From contig CM041297.1 of NCBI GenBank assembly GCA_023052935.1, positions 109,359,563 to 109,423,562 of the forward strand: a stretch of 64,000 bases of DNA, given 5' to 3'. Below are positions 31,806-42,410 of this stretch, piece after piece; the first letter of the stretch is position 1, and every line of letters starts with the position of its first letter. A model generated the notes under the pieces. It was not told the origin of the DNA, did not search any database, and saw nothing but the letters and a program-made list of their open reading frames with translations. This stretch comes from Piezodorus guildinii. Its lineage: Eukaryota > Arthropoda > Insecta > Hemiptera > Pentatomidae. The position numbers and the translations under genes are program-made.

Positions 31806-34044
31806 ATTATAGATACAGCAGAGAACCTTCTTTCCTCCTCCCAGTTGCCGGTTCCATTCTTGTCATTCCACGATTTAATCCAAATATCTTACAACATTCA
31901 AACTCCAGCAATCCTTCCTAAAACCATAACATTCCGTAACCTTGACACCCTCTCTCGTGAAACCATTCTACCAGATCTCGAGTCCTTGAAATGGGAAGAA
32001 ATTTACTCCTCCTCTTCCATTGACTCTATGGTAGATATCCTCACCTCAAATCTACTCAGGATACTAGATACCCATGCGCCTCTCAAAACCTGCACCTTTC
32101 GCCGCCGTCCTGCTCCATGGTTGTGTCAAGAAATAAAAGATCTTCAAAAGAGACGTGAGGCTGCCCGAAGACGCTACAGACGCACAAGACTAGAGGATGA
32201 CTACCAAGCGTACAGGGTACTCCGTAACTTGACACAATCAAGAGTCAGACAAGCGAAATCCAATTATTTTCACGAAACCCTTTCCTCAGTTCCTGATCCT
32301 AAGTCTCAATGGCAACTCCTTCGAAAACTCTCCCTCTGTAAATCCACTACCACTTCAGATATTCAAGTATCACCTGATGAATTAAATTCCTACTTTCTAT
32401 CTGCGTCCTCTTGCAATTTGCCATCACTATCTTCCCAGCATCCTTCAGCTCCATCTTTCAACTCCGAAAACTTCTATTTCTCTGACATCTCACCAACTGA
32501 CATAATAACTTCAGTTATGAAATCCCGCACAAACTCCATAGGCTTTGACGGAATCCCAGTTAAACTACTAAAACTATGTCTCCCAGAAATTTTACCAGTG
32601 CTCCTTTTCATTTATAATTTTTCCCTCCAAAATTCTGTATTCCCCATCTCTTGGAAAAAAGCCATTGTCCATCCCATTAAGAAAAATCCCAATCCTACAA
32701 CTCCTAAAGACTTCCGCCCGATCTCCATCTTATCCAATCTTTCTAAACCTCTAGAAAGATTAGTACAATCTCAAATTTCAAAATTCCTCGAAGAATCAAA
32801 ATCAATCAATCCTCTCCAATCCGGTTTCCGACCTGGTTTCTCCACTCAATCTGCTCTTGCTAAAATCACCAATGACATACACACTGCAATGGACAACAAA
32901 CAGCTAACAGTACTAATACTCCTTGACTTTTCTAAAGCGTTTGATTCTCTGAACCATTCCATCCTTTACTCCAAACTAAAATCTCTTTCCTTCTCTTACA
33001 GCTCTATTCTTTGGCTCCAGTCATTTCTTTCTGACCGAACCCAAGCAGTCCACATTCCTAACCAACCTTTATCTTCTTTTCTTACCCTTTCCTCAGGGGT
33101 GGCCCAGGGTTCAAGTATTTCTCCTATCCTATTCAATGCCTTTATAAACGAACTTCCCAATTCAATCCATCACTGCTCCTACCACCTATATGCTGATGAC
33201 TTTCAGATTTATTTAACTTTTCCTCCTACTGAGTTATCAGCAGCGTTTACTAGTATTCAAGAAGACCTGGGCAGGATTTGTCATTGGGCAAATCAGAATG
33301 ATTTAACTTTAAACGCTGCGAAAACTCAGGCTATCATTATTGGATCCGATTCCCTCCTCACATCTATTCCTTCTCTTCCTACCCTATTTCTAAATGACCA
33401 TCCTATCACTTTCAGCTCCTCTGTGAAAAATTTAGGCATCCATTTTGACCAAACCTTATCCTGGAAACCACATGTGGCCCAAATTTCCCGAAGGTCAATA
33501 AGCTCCCTCAAATTATTCCATCGTTCCCGTCATGTTCTCCCACAATCCACCCGTAAGCTCCTTGTATCCTCTTTAATTTTTCCCTCAATTTGATTATGGA
33601 TGTGCGGTATATGGTGGCCTCTCGATGATGCTAGAGAAGAGGTTGAAGCAGATCATGAACAGTTCTTTAAGATTCGTTTATGGCACGTCGAGGCGGTCTC
33701 ATGTATCCCATCTTTATACCGAATCAAATTGGCTTTTTCCCCACACCCGTAGGCAATACTTCCTTGGATCTTTTCTATACCAAACTATCAACTCCCAACA
33801 TCCTTCCTATATCTATAATCTCCTGCAGTTCAAACCCTCAATTCATCCACTAGAGACTAGATCCCGTATGTCCAACCTTTATATCCCTTCCCACAGAACA
33901 AAAAAATATGAATGCTCCTTTCTGGCCCGTTCTACTAGTCTCTGGAATTCCCTCCCATTAAACATCCGCCATGCTCGATCCCTCTCCACATTCAAACACC
34001 TTCTCTTCCAGTACCTTCTAGCATCCCAAAATGACGCTGCTTGA
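31806..34044 (+). pseudogene. CR1-type LINE copy 2 ORF2, right part
   Basis: This is the remainder of an ORF2 whose earlier codons lie left of the inserted copy (27000-27100). The RT is complete: SIGFDGIPVKLLKLC, KDFRPISILSNLSKPLERLV, QSGFRPGFSTQSAL, LLDFSKAFDSLNH, SGVAQGSSISPILF and HLYADDFQIY. A single frameshift near 33583-33604 (after LIFP) separates the RT from the C-terminal 140 codons (MMLEKRLKQIMNSSLRFV to 34044). Apart from that break, the nested insertion and the 5' truncation, decay is slight. The open frame appears to begin upstream at 31656, but those codons are antisense to copy 1's leader. Confidence 0.88.
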
Positions 34045-34893
34045 CAATGTTAAATTTTTTAGTAGGATTGTATTCAATATTTTTATTTTTTTCCACAAGT
34101 ATCGAACTATTTTTTCAACTATTTTATCTGGAAGATTTATTTTATTATTATTTTTTTTTTTACATTTTTTTTTTTTTCTTTTTAAATTGTTTATATTGTG
34201 ATTATTATGCCTGTTATGTGAAAGAAGACTTCGTTTTGTATCATTGTAGTATATTATTTTTATTTATGTTTAATTGGATTATTTTTCACCATTTCTTGTC
34301 CAGTTTAAGTTACTTTATTATTTCAAAGCTTATGTTATTCTTAAAATACCAAGTAACAAAATAATGTAAACTGTTATTTTTCTTCTTTTTATTATCCATT
34401 CAAACTCATTTATTTTTCATTTTGTCCAAACAACTATTTTCTGAAGATATTTTTTTATTTTAATTTTTATTAATTTTATTTTTATATTTTACGTATATAT
34501 TTACCCATAATTGTAAACATTAGTTAATTATGTTCATTTTGTCTGTTGGCCAGACATACTGTTTATTGTAAACTGTACAAATATGTTATTCTCAAGGGAC
34601 ACAGTCCCAGAATAAAAATCAATTTCTATTCTATTCTATTCTATTCTAAATTATAGTTATGAAAATTATTGTTTTGCGTTCTAAGAATCTTTTAATTTGT
34701 TTTGCGTTCTAAGAATCCTACGGGCTACGAAGACTAACACATTCACACACTTTAGTAATTTTTTTATTTCTCATTGACATATAATATTGTAGTTTACTAA
34801 AGAACAGTTAGAGAATCACAAATTAACTTAAAATTGTAACTTATCTTTAAGAATCAAAACATACAATTATACATTTTTTCTACAGTAAATCAA

Positions 34894-35067
34894 ATGTGGA
34901 CATCAGAAAAATCAAAATTAAGTGTTGAAACTTTGAAAGCCATTTTATTGGTCAAATATAATTTGACAAATTCTTGTGAAGCTTTTTACAATATTTTAAA
35001 AAACGACAACAATCTCCTGAAACAAATTCACTCAAATAAAAAATATGTAAGGAATAAAATATTATAA
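34894..35067 (+). pseudogene. hAT transposase, last exon
   Basis: The reading starts MWTSEKSKLSVETLKAILLV, continues KYNLTNSCEAFYNILKNDNN and stops at 35067. It matches the C-terminal tail that follows the dimerisation region in ZBED-like hAT transposases. A TTTTTTCTACAG sequence ending at 34885 looks like a 3' splice site, so this is probably the last exon of a spliced gene. Nothing upstream of it survives. It lies in the correct orientation relative to the hAT ends. Confidence 0.75.
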
Positions 35068-35190
35068 TTTTTTTTTTTTTTTTTTTTTAATATTTATAAA
35101 TTGTACTTGTGCTAAAAAAAAAAAAAATATTACGATATTCACAGTTGTCCCGCTTTGCCGATCTAAAAATCTGGTCACCTTACTTAAATG

Positions 35191-36065
35191 TCTACTCATT
35201 CAGTAATCATATTGATGGCAAATTTTAAGAATTCTGAAAAGAAATTGGGTGAGGGATCTCCTGTTCTAACCACTAAGATAAATGCAGATCCAGTGATACT
35301 ACAGTTTTGCACAACTTTTTGTACTATATTTGGTCATATCAGTAATATAAATCAAATACTTTTTTTCATGTTCTTTGGATATATCATTAATTTTTTTTTC
35401 TTTATTTATTTCAATTCTTTCTTTCTTTTCTAATAAATAAGATATGAAGTTGTACATTTATCACAAAAGTTCTAGGATAAGATTAATTCTAATAATTTTT
35501 TATGAATAAAAGCTATACATTAAAATAAGATACAAATCATTTTGGGCCAGTTGTAAAATATAATAGCGACTTTTTAAAGGTATTCCAAAGGATTATATTA
35601 AACAAAAATATAACATAATTTATCATTCAAATAAAAACGAAATGGTAGATATAGGTTAAATCAAGTTCGTTCGAGCTATAAACAATGATCTTTTTCAGTT
35701 ATATAGAACATTGATTTTGTATTATGGGAAAAAATACAAATTAATACAATACTCAATAAGTAAAATAAAAATATATTGCTCTTTAACGATGCTAATAGTG
35801 TTGTTTATTTGAAAAAAGGACGTTACGAAACTTCCTGAGAACATGAATGACGCCCAATATAGCCGTGTTGCAGTAAAAGCAGGCGTCCCATTGACACTTT
35901 GCCCACGTATTCTAACGCCTTTCTTACGTTTACTAAGCCAGCGTAGGAAGTATGTTGTAAATTGTTTCAATAGAAGTATTCAAAAATCAGCTGATGCGCT
36001 CGATGATAACAGTCATACGTTACATCGTCTCTCAGATTTTTGCTTTTTTCAGTAGGAATTCGCTT
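35191..36065. other. Unassigned stretch
   Basis: AT-rich. Overlapping 70-80 codon frames on both strands at 35722-36055 do not resemble known proteins, although 35840-36000 is a little GC-richer. Confidence 0.45.
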
Positions 36066-36069
36066 GAAT

Positions 36070-36104
36070 TCAGTCTGGAGAACATCACTAGACCTTAGGA
36101 ATAC
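36070..36104 (+). promoter_or_regulatory. Putative internal Pol II promoter (Inr and DPE)
   Basis: TCAGTC at 36070-36075 matches the arthropod initiator. With the A at 36072 as +1, GAATAC at 36099-36104 falls at +28 to +33 and fits the downstream promoter element at 5 of 6 positions. Jockey-type LINEs are known to use such promoters at their very 5' end. This is an inference from motif spacing. Confidence 0.5.
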
Positions 36105-36304
36105 TACGGCAGTGAATATTGGAGAAATTTCGGTAAGCAAAGTTATAATTTACTTTGTACAATCACGAAAAAGTGAAAGGAGGGTCACTGATCAGCTGAT
36201 TGCCGCTAGCTCGGCAAGCTCGGGCTTGCTTTTCGTTAACTTATCTTTCTTTTATCTTTAATTCTTATCTCATTATTTATTTATTATTATTATTTTCTTA
36301 ATCA

Positions 36305-37621
36305 ATGAGATATTTCCATCAAGTCATGTCCTCAAAGTCTGCAAGTAAAAGATCTAGATCTGCAGGTTCTAACTCGTCTACTACAAAACAGAGACCCCGC
36401 CGTGAACAAAATAAAAAAATAATTCCACCAGCGACCGCGTCAGCTGCCTCATTAGGATCTGAACCACAGCCCAGCACATCATCACAAGGAATAACTGATG
36501 AATCCCCGTTTTTTACACCGAATCCATTTGAGATCCTCCAAAATGAAAAAGAAACCATGGAATCTTCTCCTATACCCAGGGAACCACTACCTCCACCAAT
36601 ATTTGTTAAAAATATTAAAAATTTTAAACTGATGTGTGCGCATTTAAACAAAGTAACTGATCCTAATAGTTATTATTGTATAAGTAGAACCAATGATACT
36701 AAAATATCTCCGACTACTGCTGAAACCTACAGAAAGATTGTAAAATATCTGACTGAGACCAAAGCTGACTTTCATACTTATCAGCTGCGCCAGGAGAGAG
36801 CATTAAGGGTCGTAATCAGAAACCTACATTCCTCAACACCCGTTGAAGCTATCAAAGAAGAACTGACAGAATTAGGATTCCAAGTGAGGCAAGTCACCAA
36901 CGTTCTAAAAGATAAAAGTCCACTGCCTCTATTCTTCGTGGACTTGGAACCATCAGCAGGAGTCGAAAAAATCTATGACCTTAGTAGACTGTACTATACC
37001 CGTGTAAAAGTTGAAAAACCGTACACAAAGAGGGAAATAGTTCAGTGTCATAACTGTCAGGCATATGGTCATACCAAAAGTTATTGCCATCACGTACCGC
37101 GCTGTGTGAAATGCGGTGAACAGCATAAATCAGAAGAATGTACAAGATCAAGATCAACACCCGCTGTATGTGCCCTGTGCCTCAAGGACCACCCGGCTAA
37201 CTACAAGGGATGCGAAATCTACAAGAAACTCAGAACCAGATACCAAAAACCTCAGGATCCGAATGAAACAGCTATACCAATCAGAAGCAGAAGAGAACCA
37301 TCTAAACTTGTAAATTCTAATGTGTCATTTGCCCACTTGCTTGGAGGTGGAAGCCAGAGTCATGAAGTCGAGGCACTGCCGGAACAACATTTTCCTCAAC
37401 ATTCTCAATCTATTGTACAACAATCTATCCCTCAAAGTTTACCTAATCTTCAAAAAACTCCTCAACATCAAATTTCTCATATCCCTCCACCATCAAACGT
37501 CACAGATCTTACCAGTCTAATGACATCCTTCATCTCCGAAATCAAATCTCTTGTTATGCCGCTTATATCACTCCTTACAAATCTAGTATCAAATCTAATC
37601 CCTGCCTTGAAAAATCCTTAA
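36305..37621 (+). CDS. Jockey LINE ORF1 (gag-like nucleic-acid-binding protein)
   Basis: 438 codons. The N-terminus is basic and Ser/Thr-rich (SASKRSRSAGSNSSTTK). A C2HC-associated domain (residues ~150-245, HTYQLRQERALRVVIRNLHS onwards) precedes three zinc knuckles: CHNCQAYGHTKSYC (from residue 247), CVKCGEQHKSEEC and CALCLKDHPANYKGC. A Gln/Pro-rich linker and an amphipathic tail (LMTSFISEIKSLVMPLISLL) close it. The knuckles would coat element RNA. A second ATG at 36326 is an alternative start. The stop codon (37619-37621) directly abuts the ORF2 ATG. Confidence 0.9.
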   Translation: MRYFHQVMSSKSASKRSRSAGSNSSTTKQRPRREQNKKIIPPATASAASLGSEPQPSTSSQGITDESPFFTPNPFEILQNEKETMESSPIPREPLPPPIFVKNIKNFKLMCAHLNKVTDPNSYYCISRTNDTKISPTTAETYRKIVKYLTETKADFHTYQLRQERALRVVIRNLHSSTPVEAIKEELTELGFQVRQVTNVLKDKSPLPLFFVDLEPSAGVEKIYDLSRLYYTRVKVEKPYTKREIVQCHNCQAYGHTKSYCHHVPRCVKCGEQHKSEECTRSRSTPAVCALCLKDHPANYKGCEIYKKLRTRYQKPQDPNETAIPIRSRREPSKLVNSNVSFAHLLGGGSQSHEVEALPEQHFPQHSQSIVQQSIPQSLPNLQKTPQHQISHIPPPSNVTDLTSLMTSFISEIKSLVMPLISLLTNLVSNLIPALKNP

Positions 37622-40306
37622 ATGAATTCACCTAACTCCTTATCCATTCTCCTTTGGAATGCGAATGGTGTTAGAAATCATACTGACGAACTGACAGCGT
37701 TGTTGAAAGACAAAACAATCGATGTTGCACTTATAACTGAAACAAGACTAACGACTAAACAGTACTTCAAAATACCGCAATACATGACATACCGTACTGA
37801 CCACCCAGACGGCAAAGCCCATGCCGGTTCTGCTATCATTGTCCACCAATCCCTCTCTCATCATTTACTCCCACTTCCCACCTATGATTTCCTACAAGCC
37901 ACAGCCATAGTAATCAAGACTTTTTCCTTTCCGGTAACCCTCACATCTGCATACTGCCCTCCTAAACATTCCATTTCCAATTCCGAATTTGTATCCTTCC
38001 TGGATTCCCTAGGAAATCGTTTCATTCTGGGTGCAGACTTAAACGCCAAGCATCAGCAGTGGGGTTCCAGAACCACGAACTCTCGGGGACGAACTTTGCT
38101 GTCTGCACTCAACTCCCGAAATTTTAATATCCTGCCTCCTGACTCCCCTACCTACTGGCCAACCGATCCTAACCGCAATCCTGACATCCTCGACTTCTTT
38201 ATCCACAGCGGATTAGGCTCCCTCAACTTGTCTGTAACTCGCCTTGATGAACTATCCTCAGACCATAGTCCACTGATCCTAAAAGTATCTCTCACTCCAA
38301 TTCCAAAATCCATTCCACTATCATTCATCCGAGGCCCTGTTAACTGGAACCTTTTCCGCCAAATCCTGACCGATAATATTGACCTCAGAGTAACCCTCAA
38401 AACCCCAGATGACCTAGATAATTCCGTCTATTCCTTTACCACCGCCATCCAACAAGCTGTCTGGACTGCCTCCTCTCCTAAACACCCCAATATAAATCCT
38501 CACCAAAATCATTTTCCACAACATATTATAGACCTCATCCATACCAAACGCCGAGCAAGATCATTATGGCAGCGCACCCGACACCCAACAGATCGCCGCT
38601 CCTATAACTTCTATTGTAGACAATTGAAGAGGGAGTTGGCGACCTTCCGTTCCCAGTCCTTTAATTCCTACCTCTCCTCTCTATCAGCTGGTGATAATTC
38701 CCTGTGGAATGTCACGAAAAAGATCCTAAAATACCATCAAGTTTCCCATCCTCTCCGACGTGGTGATGACTCCTGGGCTGCGTCTGATGAAGATAAAGCC
38801 GAGGAATTCGCCACACACCTCTCCAAAGTTTTCACTCCTCACCCGGAATCCCAAGCCAATCACACCGCAACAGTGCAAGACTTTCTTTTGTCACCGATTC
38901 CACTTTCCCTACCTCCTAAAGCTATTAATCCCTCTGAGGTCAAATATCTTCTCCAAAAACTTACCCTCCGTAAATCTCCTGGACACGATCTCCTTACTCC
39001 CCAGATCCTCCGACAACTTCCTCAGAAAGCTATTATATTCCTTACTTATATTTACAACTGCATCCTACGCACCACCTATTTTCCTCTGTTATGGAAACAT
39101 TCCACTATCATTCTTTTTCTAAAACCAGGCAAACCTTCCAACAACACTTCATCCTATAGGCCTATTAGTCTTCTCCCCATCCTCTCAAAAATCTTCGAAA
39201 GGCTTCTTCTTAAACGTATCCTACCCAAACTAGAATCTCAAAATCTTCCTTCCCATCAATTTGGATTCCGTCCTCACCATTCCACAGTTCAACAGGGGCT
39301 CCGAGTTGTAGACCATATTTCCTCAGCTCTTGAATGCAAAGAGTATTGTTCTGGTGCGTTTCTGGACATTGCGCAAGCTTTTGACCGGGTATGGCACACT
39401 GGATTACTCTTCAAGCTGAAAACCCATTTACCCCAGTCTCTATACCTCATTCTCCGATCCTATCTCTCAAACCGTTCCTTCCGCGTTCGCTGTGGTGTAG
39501 AATTTTCTAACCTTTATCCCGTTGAGGCCGGTGTTCCTCAAGGCAGCGTCTTGGGACCCGTCCTCTACATCCTTTACACTGCTGATATTCCTACACATCC
39601 TGATACCTTTCTGGCAACTTTTGCAGACGACACCGCCATCCTATCATCCAGTTCCAATCCTGAAACAGCATCCTTAAACCTGCAAAGACACCTTTCTCTT
39701 ATCGAAGACTGGTGTAGTGCTTGGCGCATAAAGGTGAACGAAGCCAAATGCAAACACGTAACCTTCACTCTTCGACAAAACTCCTGTCCGCCAGTTTACT
39801 TCAATTCCATTCCAATTCCTCCTTCAGATACAGTCCGGTATCTTGGCTTACTGTTAGACAAAAGATTGACTTGGAACCCACATACAAGACTTAAAAGACA
39901 AGAACTCAACCGACGATTCGGACAGTTATACCGACTACTCAACAGAAAATCTGAACTGACAGTTGACAACAAATTATTAATCTACAGGACAATACTGAAG
40001 CCCATCTGGACCTACGGACTTGAACTGTGGGGGACAGCTAAACGTACTAACATCAAACGCATTCAATCCTTTCAATCCAAAGTCCTCCGTACAATAGTAA
40101 ATGCTCCTTATTATGTTTCCAACTATACCTTGCACCACGACCTTAATGTTCCTTTTATTTCAGACCTGATTCCATCCAAATTTTCCAAATTCCACCAGAA
40201 TCTCATTCATCATCCTAATCCTCTAGCTGAATCCCTATCCAGCTCCACTCATCCATACAACCCACCTAGAAGGTTGAAACGGCAGTGGCCTCGTGACCTC
40301 TTGTAA
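37622..40306 (+). CDS. Jockey LINE ORF2: APE endonuclease and reverse transcriptase
   Basis: 894 codons, uninterrupted. Endonuclease motifs: LLWNANGVRNH (residues 9-19), LITETRL, ILGADLNAKHQQWGS, PDILDFFI and SSDHSPLIL (about 219). RT motifs: KSPGHDLLTPQIL, SSYRPISLLPILSKIFERL, HQFGFRPHHSTVQQ, FLDIAQAFDRVWH, AGVPQGSVLGPVLYILY and the catalytic FADD at about residue 667. The C-terminus ends RRLKRQWPRDLL, the landmark used to spot related fragments. All catalytic residues I can check are present. It is likely translated by termination-reinitiation, since its ATG follows the ORF1 TAA with no gap. Confidence 0.93.
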   Translation: MNSPNSLSILLWNANGVRNHTDELTALLKDKTIDVALITETRLTTKQYFKIPQYMTYRTDHPDGKAHAGSAIIVHQSLSHHLLPLPTYDFLQATAIVIKTFSFPVTLTSAYCPPKHSISNSEFVSFLDSLGNRFILGADLNAKHQQWGSRTTNSRGRTLLSALNSRNFNILPPDSPTYWPTDPNRNPDILDFFIHSGLGSLNLSVTRLDELSSDHSPLILKVSLTPIPKSIPLSFIRGPVNWNLFRQILTDNIDLRVTLKTPDDLDNSVYSFTTAIQQAVWTASSPKHPNINPHQNHFPQHIIDLIHTKRRARSLWQRTRHPTDRRSYNFYCRQLKRELATFRSQSFNSYLSSLSAGDNSLWNVTKKILKYHQVSHPLRRGDDSWAASDEDKAEEFATHLSKVFTPHPESQANHTATVQDFLLSPIPLSLPPKAINPSEVKYLLQKLTLRKSPGHDLLTPQILRQLPQKAIIFLTYIYNCILRTTYFPLLWKHSTIILFLKPGKPSNNTSSYRPISLLPILSKIFERLLLKRILPKLESQNLPSHQFGFRPHHSTVQQGLRVVDHISSALECKEYCSGAFLDIAQAFDRVWHTGLLFKLKTHLPQSLYLILRSYLSNRSFRVRCGVEFSNLYPVEAGVPQGSVLGPVLYILYTADIPTHPDTFLATFADDTAILSSSSNPETASLNLQRHLSLIEDWCSAWRIKVNEAKCKHVTFTLRQNSCPPVYFNSIPIPPSDTVRYLGLLLDKRLTWNPHTRLKRQELNRRFGQLYRLLNRKSELTVDNKLLIYRTILKPIWTYGLELWGTAKRTNIKRIQSFQSKVLRTIVNAPYYVSNYTLHHDLNVPFISDLIPSKFSKFHQNLIHHPNPLAESLSSSTHPYNPPRRLKRQWPRDLL

Positions 40307-40715
40307 CATGTATATTGGAGTTCTAGCATTGGCTAGATTCTCCACTCACGTGCTGTATGCTTGTGAATTGTATATAGGTATGAGTGACTATTGTATATAT
40401 TTTTATTGATTTTATTTTGTATATATGTATATTTTATTATTATTATTATATAAATTTATTGTTTTGTATATATCGTGTGAATGTAGTATGAATGTTGTAC
40501 GTTATCACTATTAAAAATGTCCTGAATTGGGCAGATTGTAATATTGCTCGATAAATAAAATTAAAAGAAGTATTCATCAATTGTTTTAATACGTCCACAT
40601 CATGTGGTGATATTAGCAACTACGTATTATACCTAGTCATTCATGCTACCTCCAACATTGATTCTGTATATGAAAGATACGATTTTTCATTTATTATTAT
40701 GTTTATGTTAAAATG

Positions 40716-41030
40716 TTCAAATTCCAGTTTTCAACTAAAATACACGTTTTAGGGTTCCTTGCGTCCAAAAAACCAAGTCGCACGAAAAGATTTTTGTGTG
40801 CGGTAACTATATCACGAAAACGTTAAGTACTACGAAACTGAAATTTCATATTTCAGACAACTATACGTCCGAGATATTACAAAAACTTTTTCACCAAAAT
40901 CGTCAGAGCGGAAGTGCTACTTTATATAATAGATTTTGCACCCTTTTACGGTTTTCTCATAATCGGGCCTAACGTCATATAGCTTTTATTTTTATTTAAA
41001 TATTCTGACAGGGTGTTGTAAAAAATATGC
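40716..41030 (-). repeat. Repeat family C fragment
   Basis: In reverse orientation it carries AATACACGTTTTAGGGTTCC, AACTGAAATTTCATATTTCAG and the CTTTTACGGTTTTCTC block, then breaks off. It ends just before the SINE-A at 41048, which does not obviously continue into repeat C on its other side. Confidence 0.75.
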
Positions 41031-41047
41031 AAATTATCACACAATGG

Positions 41048-41308
41048 TTTGTTTGTTTGTTTATTCCTTTAACATCACTTTATGCTACTATAGCTAATCG
41101 GACAGTAGGCGTCCTGAATTTTGCCTATCTAGGTTTTATTAGGATGGGGATCTTTAACGAGTACCTGACAACGCACAGGCTTGTGACCACTTTTTTACGT
41201 CCCATCCGAAGAACGGCATAACTAAGGATTTTTTACTCATTTTAAAAATCCTAGGGCCACCAGGATGTTGAAAGCTGTTATGCTAGCCACTATGCTACAG
41301 GTAACCCC
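41048..41308 (-). mobile_element. SINE-A copy with 12-bp target duplication
   Basis: It is flanked by ATCACACAATGG (41036-41047) and ATCACACGATGG (41309-41320), one mismatch. In minus orientation it has the GGGGTTACCTGTAGCATAG head, a diverged box B, the GGATTTTTAAAATGAGT block and an AAAC tail (GTTT repeats on plus at 41048). Confidence 0.9.
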
Positions 41309-41389
41309 ATCACACGATGGTTTATTGCTTCTAAATCATTATATTAGGGTTTAAAAATAATATAGCGTTTACAGGCAATAAACTTATAT

Positions 41390-42410
41390 GTTTAGCGAAA
41401 TAATAATTCTAAACAAAATGGCCAATTACCAAGTTCCAAACGCAATATCTCTGCGACCTCTTAACCGATGTAAATGTTTTTCCTTTTCTAGGAGAAATTC
41501 ATTATATGTTTAACAACAGTAATAATTTATAGTTTTAGGTATTTATAAATTCGTACGGCGGACAGACTTTTTTTACTCGTTATTCGGCTTCTACGTATCT
41601 TGAAATATAAGACCTTAAATTTTCGGGGGAGAGGGAGGTCATTTTTTTTTTGGCCGATAACGAAGGTACTATGATATAATAGAACATGATTTTTATTGAA
41701 ATTGATTCTTTATATATATATATATTTTTTTTCTCATTGTTTGCTCTACTGTTATTTATTACTATTATTATTTTTTATTCCTTAAATTAAATTGCTAGAG
41801 TGCTGCCAATGGACAGTTTCTCTTCATGTTTTTCATGTACACTATCTTTTATCAGCATATTTACTTGGTGTATTACAATATAAAGTTGTAAATTTCAATA
41901 AAATATAAAAAAAATAAATAAATAATAAAAATTAAATTATTTTTATTTACGATATGTTTGTTCAAAATATGTTATGTAATGTAACTTATTTAATTTAATA
42001 ATAATACGCGTTGTATCGCAATATGGTAGGCATGGATATATGTAAATGCACCCATTTCAGGGATACTGTAATGTGGAAAAAATAGATTAAAAAGGGTTTA
42101 TACTATTTCCTTTCCTCTTCTTATAATTTTCATTGAAGTAATTCAAATAAAATTTACTGATTTCTGAACACTTTTAATTTTTTCCCCTAACTTTAAAAAT
42201 AACCGAGTTGCGGGGGGGAACACATCTCTTATAAGTTGTGGCTTGACCATATAAGATTCAATTTTTTTTCTCATGTTCATACCGGTGTACTGATCCCGAA
42301 AATCTTTTCATTTTTTCTACCTCTTCAGTAATAATCAAGTTTTGGGAGAATCACATCTCTTATATTTCGTGATTTGACCATACAGATATATTTTTTATCG
42401 CGTTGTCTTG
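41390..42410 (-). repeat. Repeat family D copy, diverged
   Basis: In reverse it shows AATTTTCGGGGGAGAGGGAGG, TATTCGGCTTCTACGTATC and, further on, ATCTCTTATAAGTTGTGG followed by GACCATATAA (42226-42254), shared with the copies near 52180 and 53440. A Jockey 3' end sits inside at 41790-41905. Only parts align. Confidence 0.6.
41790..41905 (+). mobile_element. Jockey-type LINE, 3' UTR fragment
   Basis: CAATGGACAGTTTCTCTTC, then TTTACTTGGTGTATTACAAT, AAGTTGTAAATTTCAATAAA and A-rich repeats resemble the 3' tails at 20220-20325 and 24190-24300. There are no coding codons. Confidence 0.6.

Larger units (their letters stand above)
26998..34648 (+). mobile_element. CR1-type LINE copy 2, split by copy 1
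   Basis: Its left part (about 27000-27100) reads NLFIVPFSATHHTRRTDTWL, then DVYI. The right part resumes at 31806 with IIDTAENLLSSSQLPVPFL and continues to the end of ORF2 at 34044. It ends in a TTCTA pentanucleotide array at about 34625-34648. The 5' end is truncated within the endonuclease domain, which is typical of LINE integration. It was inserted into the hAT element before copy 1 arrived. Confidence 0.88.
26907..35182 (+). mobile_element. hAT element remnant enclosing two nested LINEs
   Basis: The terminal 13 bp TAAGGTGACCAGA (26907-26919) are exactly inverted at 35170-35182. An 8-bp target duplication CTTAAATG lies at 26899-26906 and 35183-35190. The ends fit the YARNG terminal rule of hAT elements. 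Only about 90 bp of the left side and 530 bp of the right side belong to the hAT. The rest is a later LINE insertion, itself invaded. The last transposase exon survives at 34894-35067, so the founding copy was an internal-deletion derivative. Confidence 0.9.
36072..40564 (+). mobile_element. Jockey-clade LINE, apparently intact
   Basis: The element has a leader of about 230 bp, ORF1 (36305-37621), ORF2 (37622-40306) and a 258-bp 3' UTR ending near AATAAAATTAAA at about 40560. Both frames are open over their full normal length. The proposed 5' end rests on an initiator-like TCAGTC at 36070-36075. No target duplication could be found, so both outer limits are approximate. Many decayed relatives are scattered through the window. 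Confidence 0.88.
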
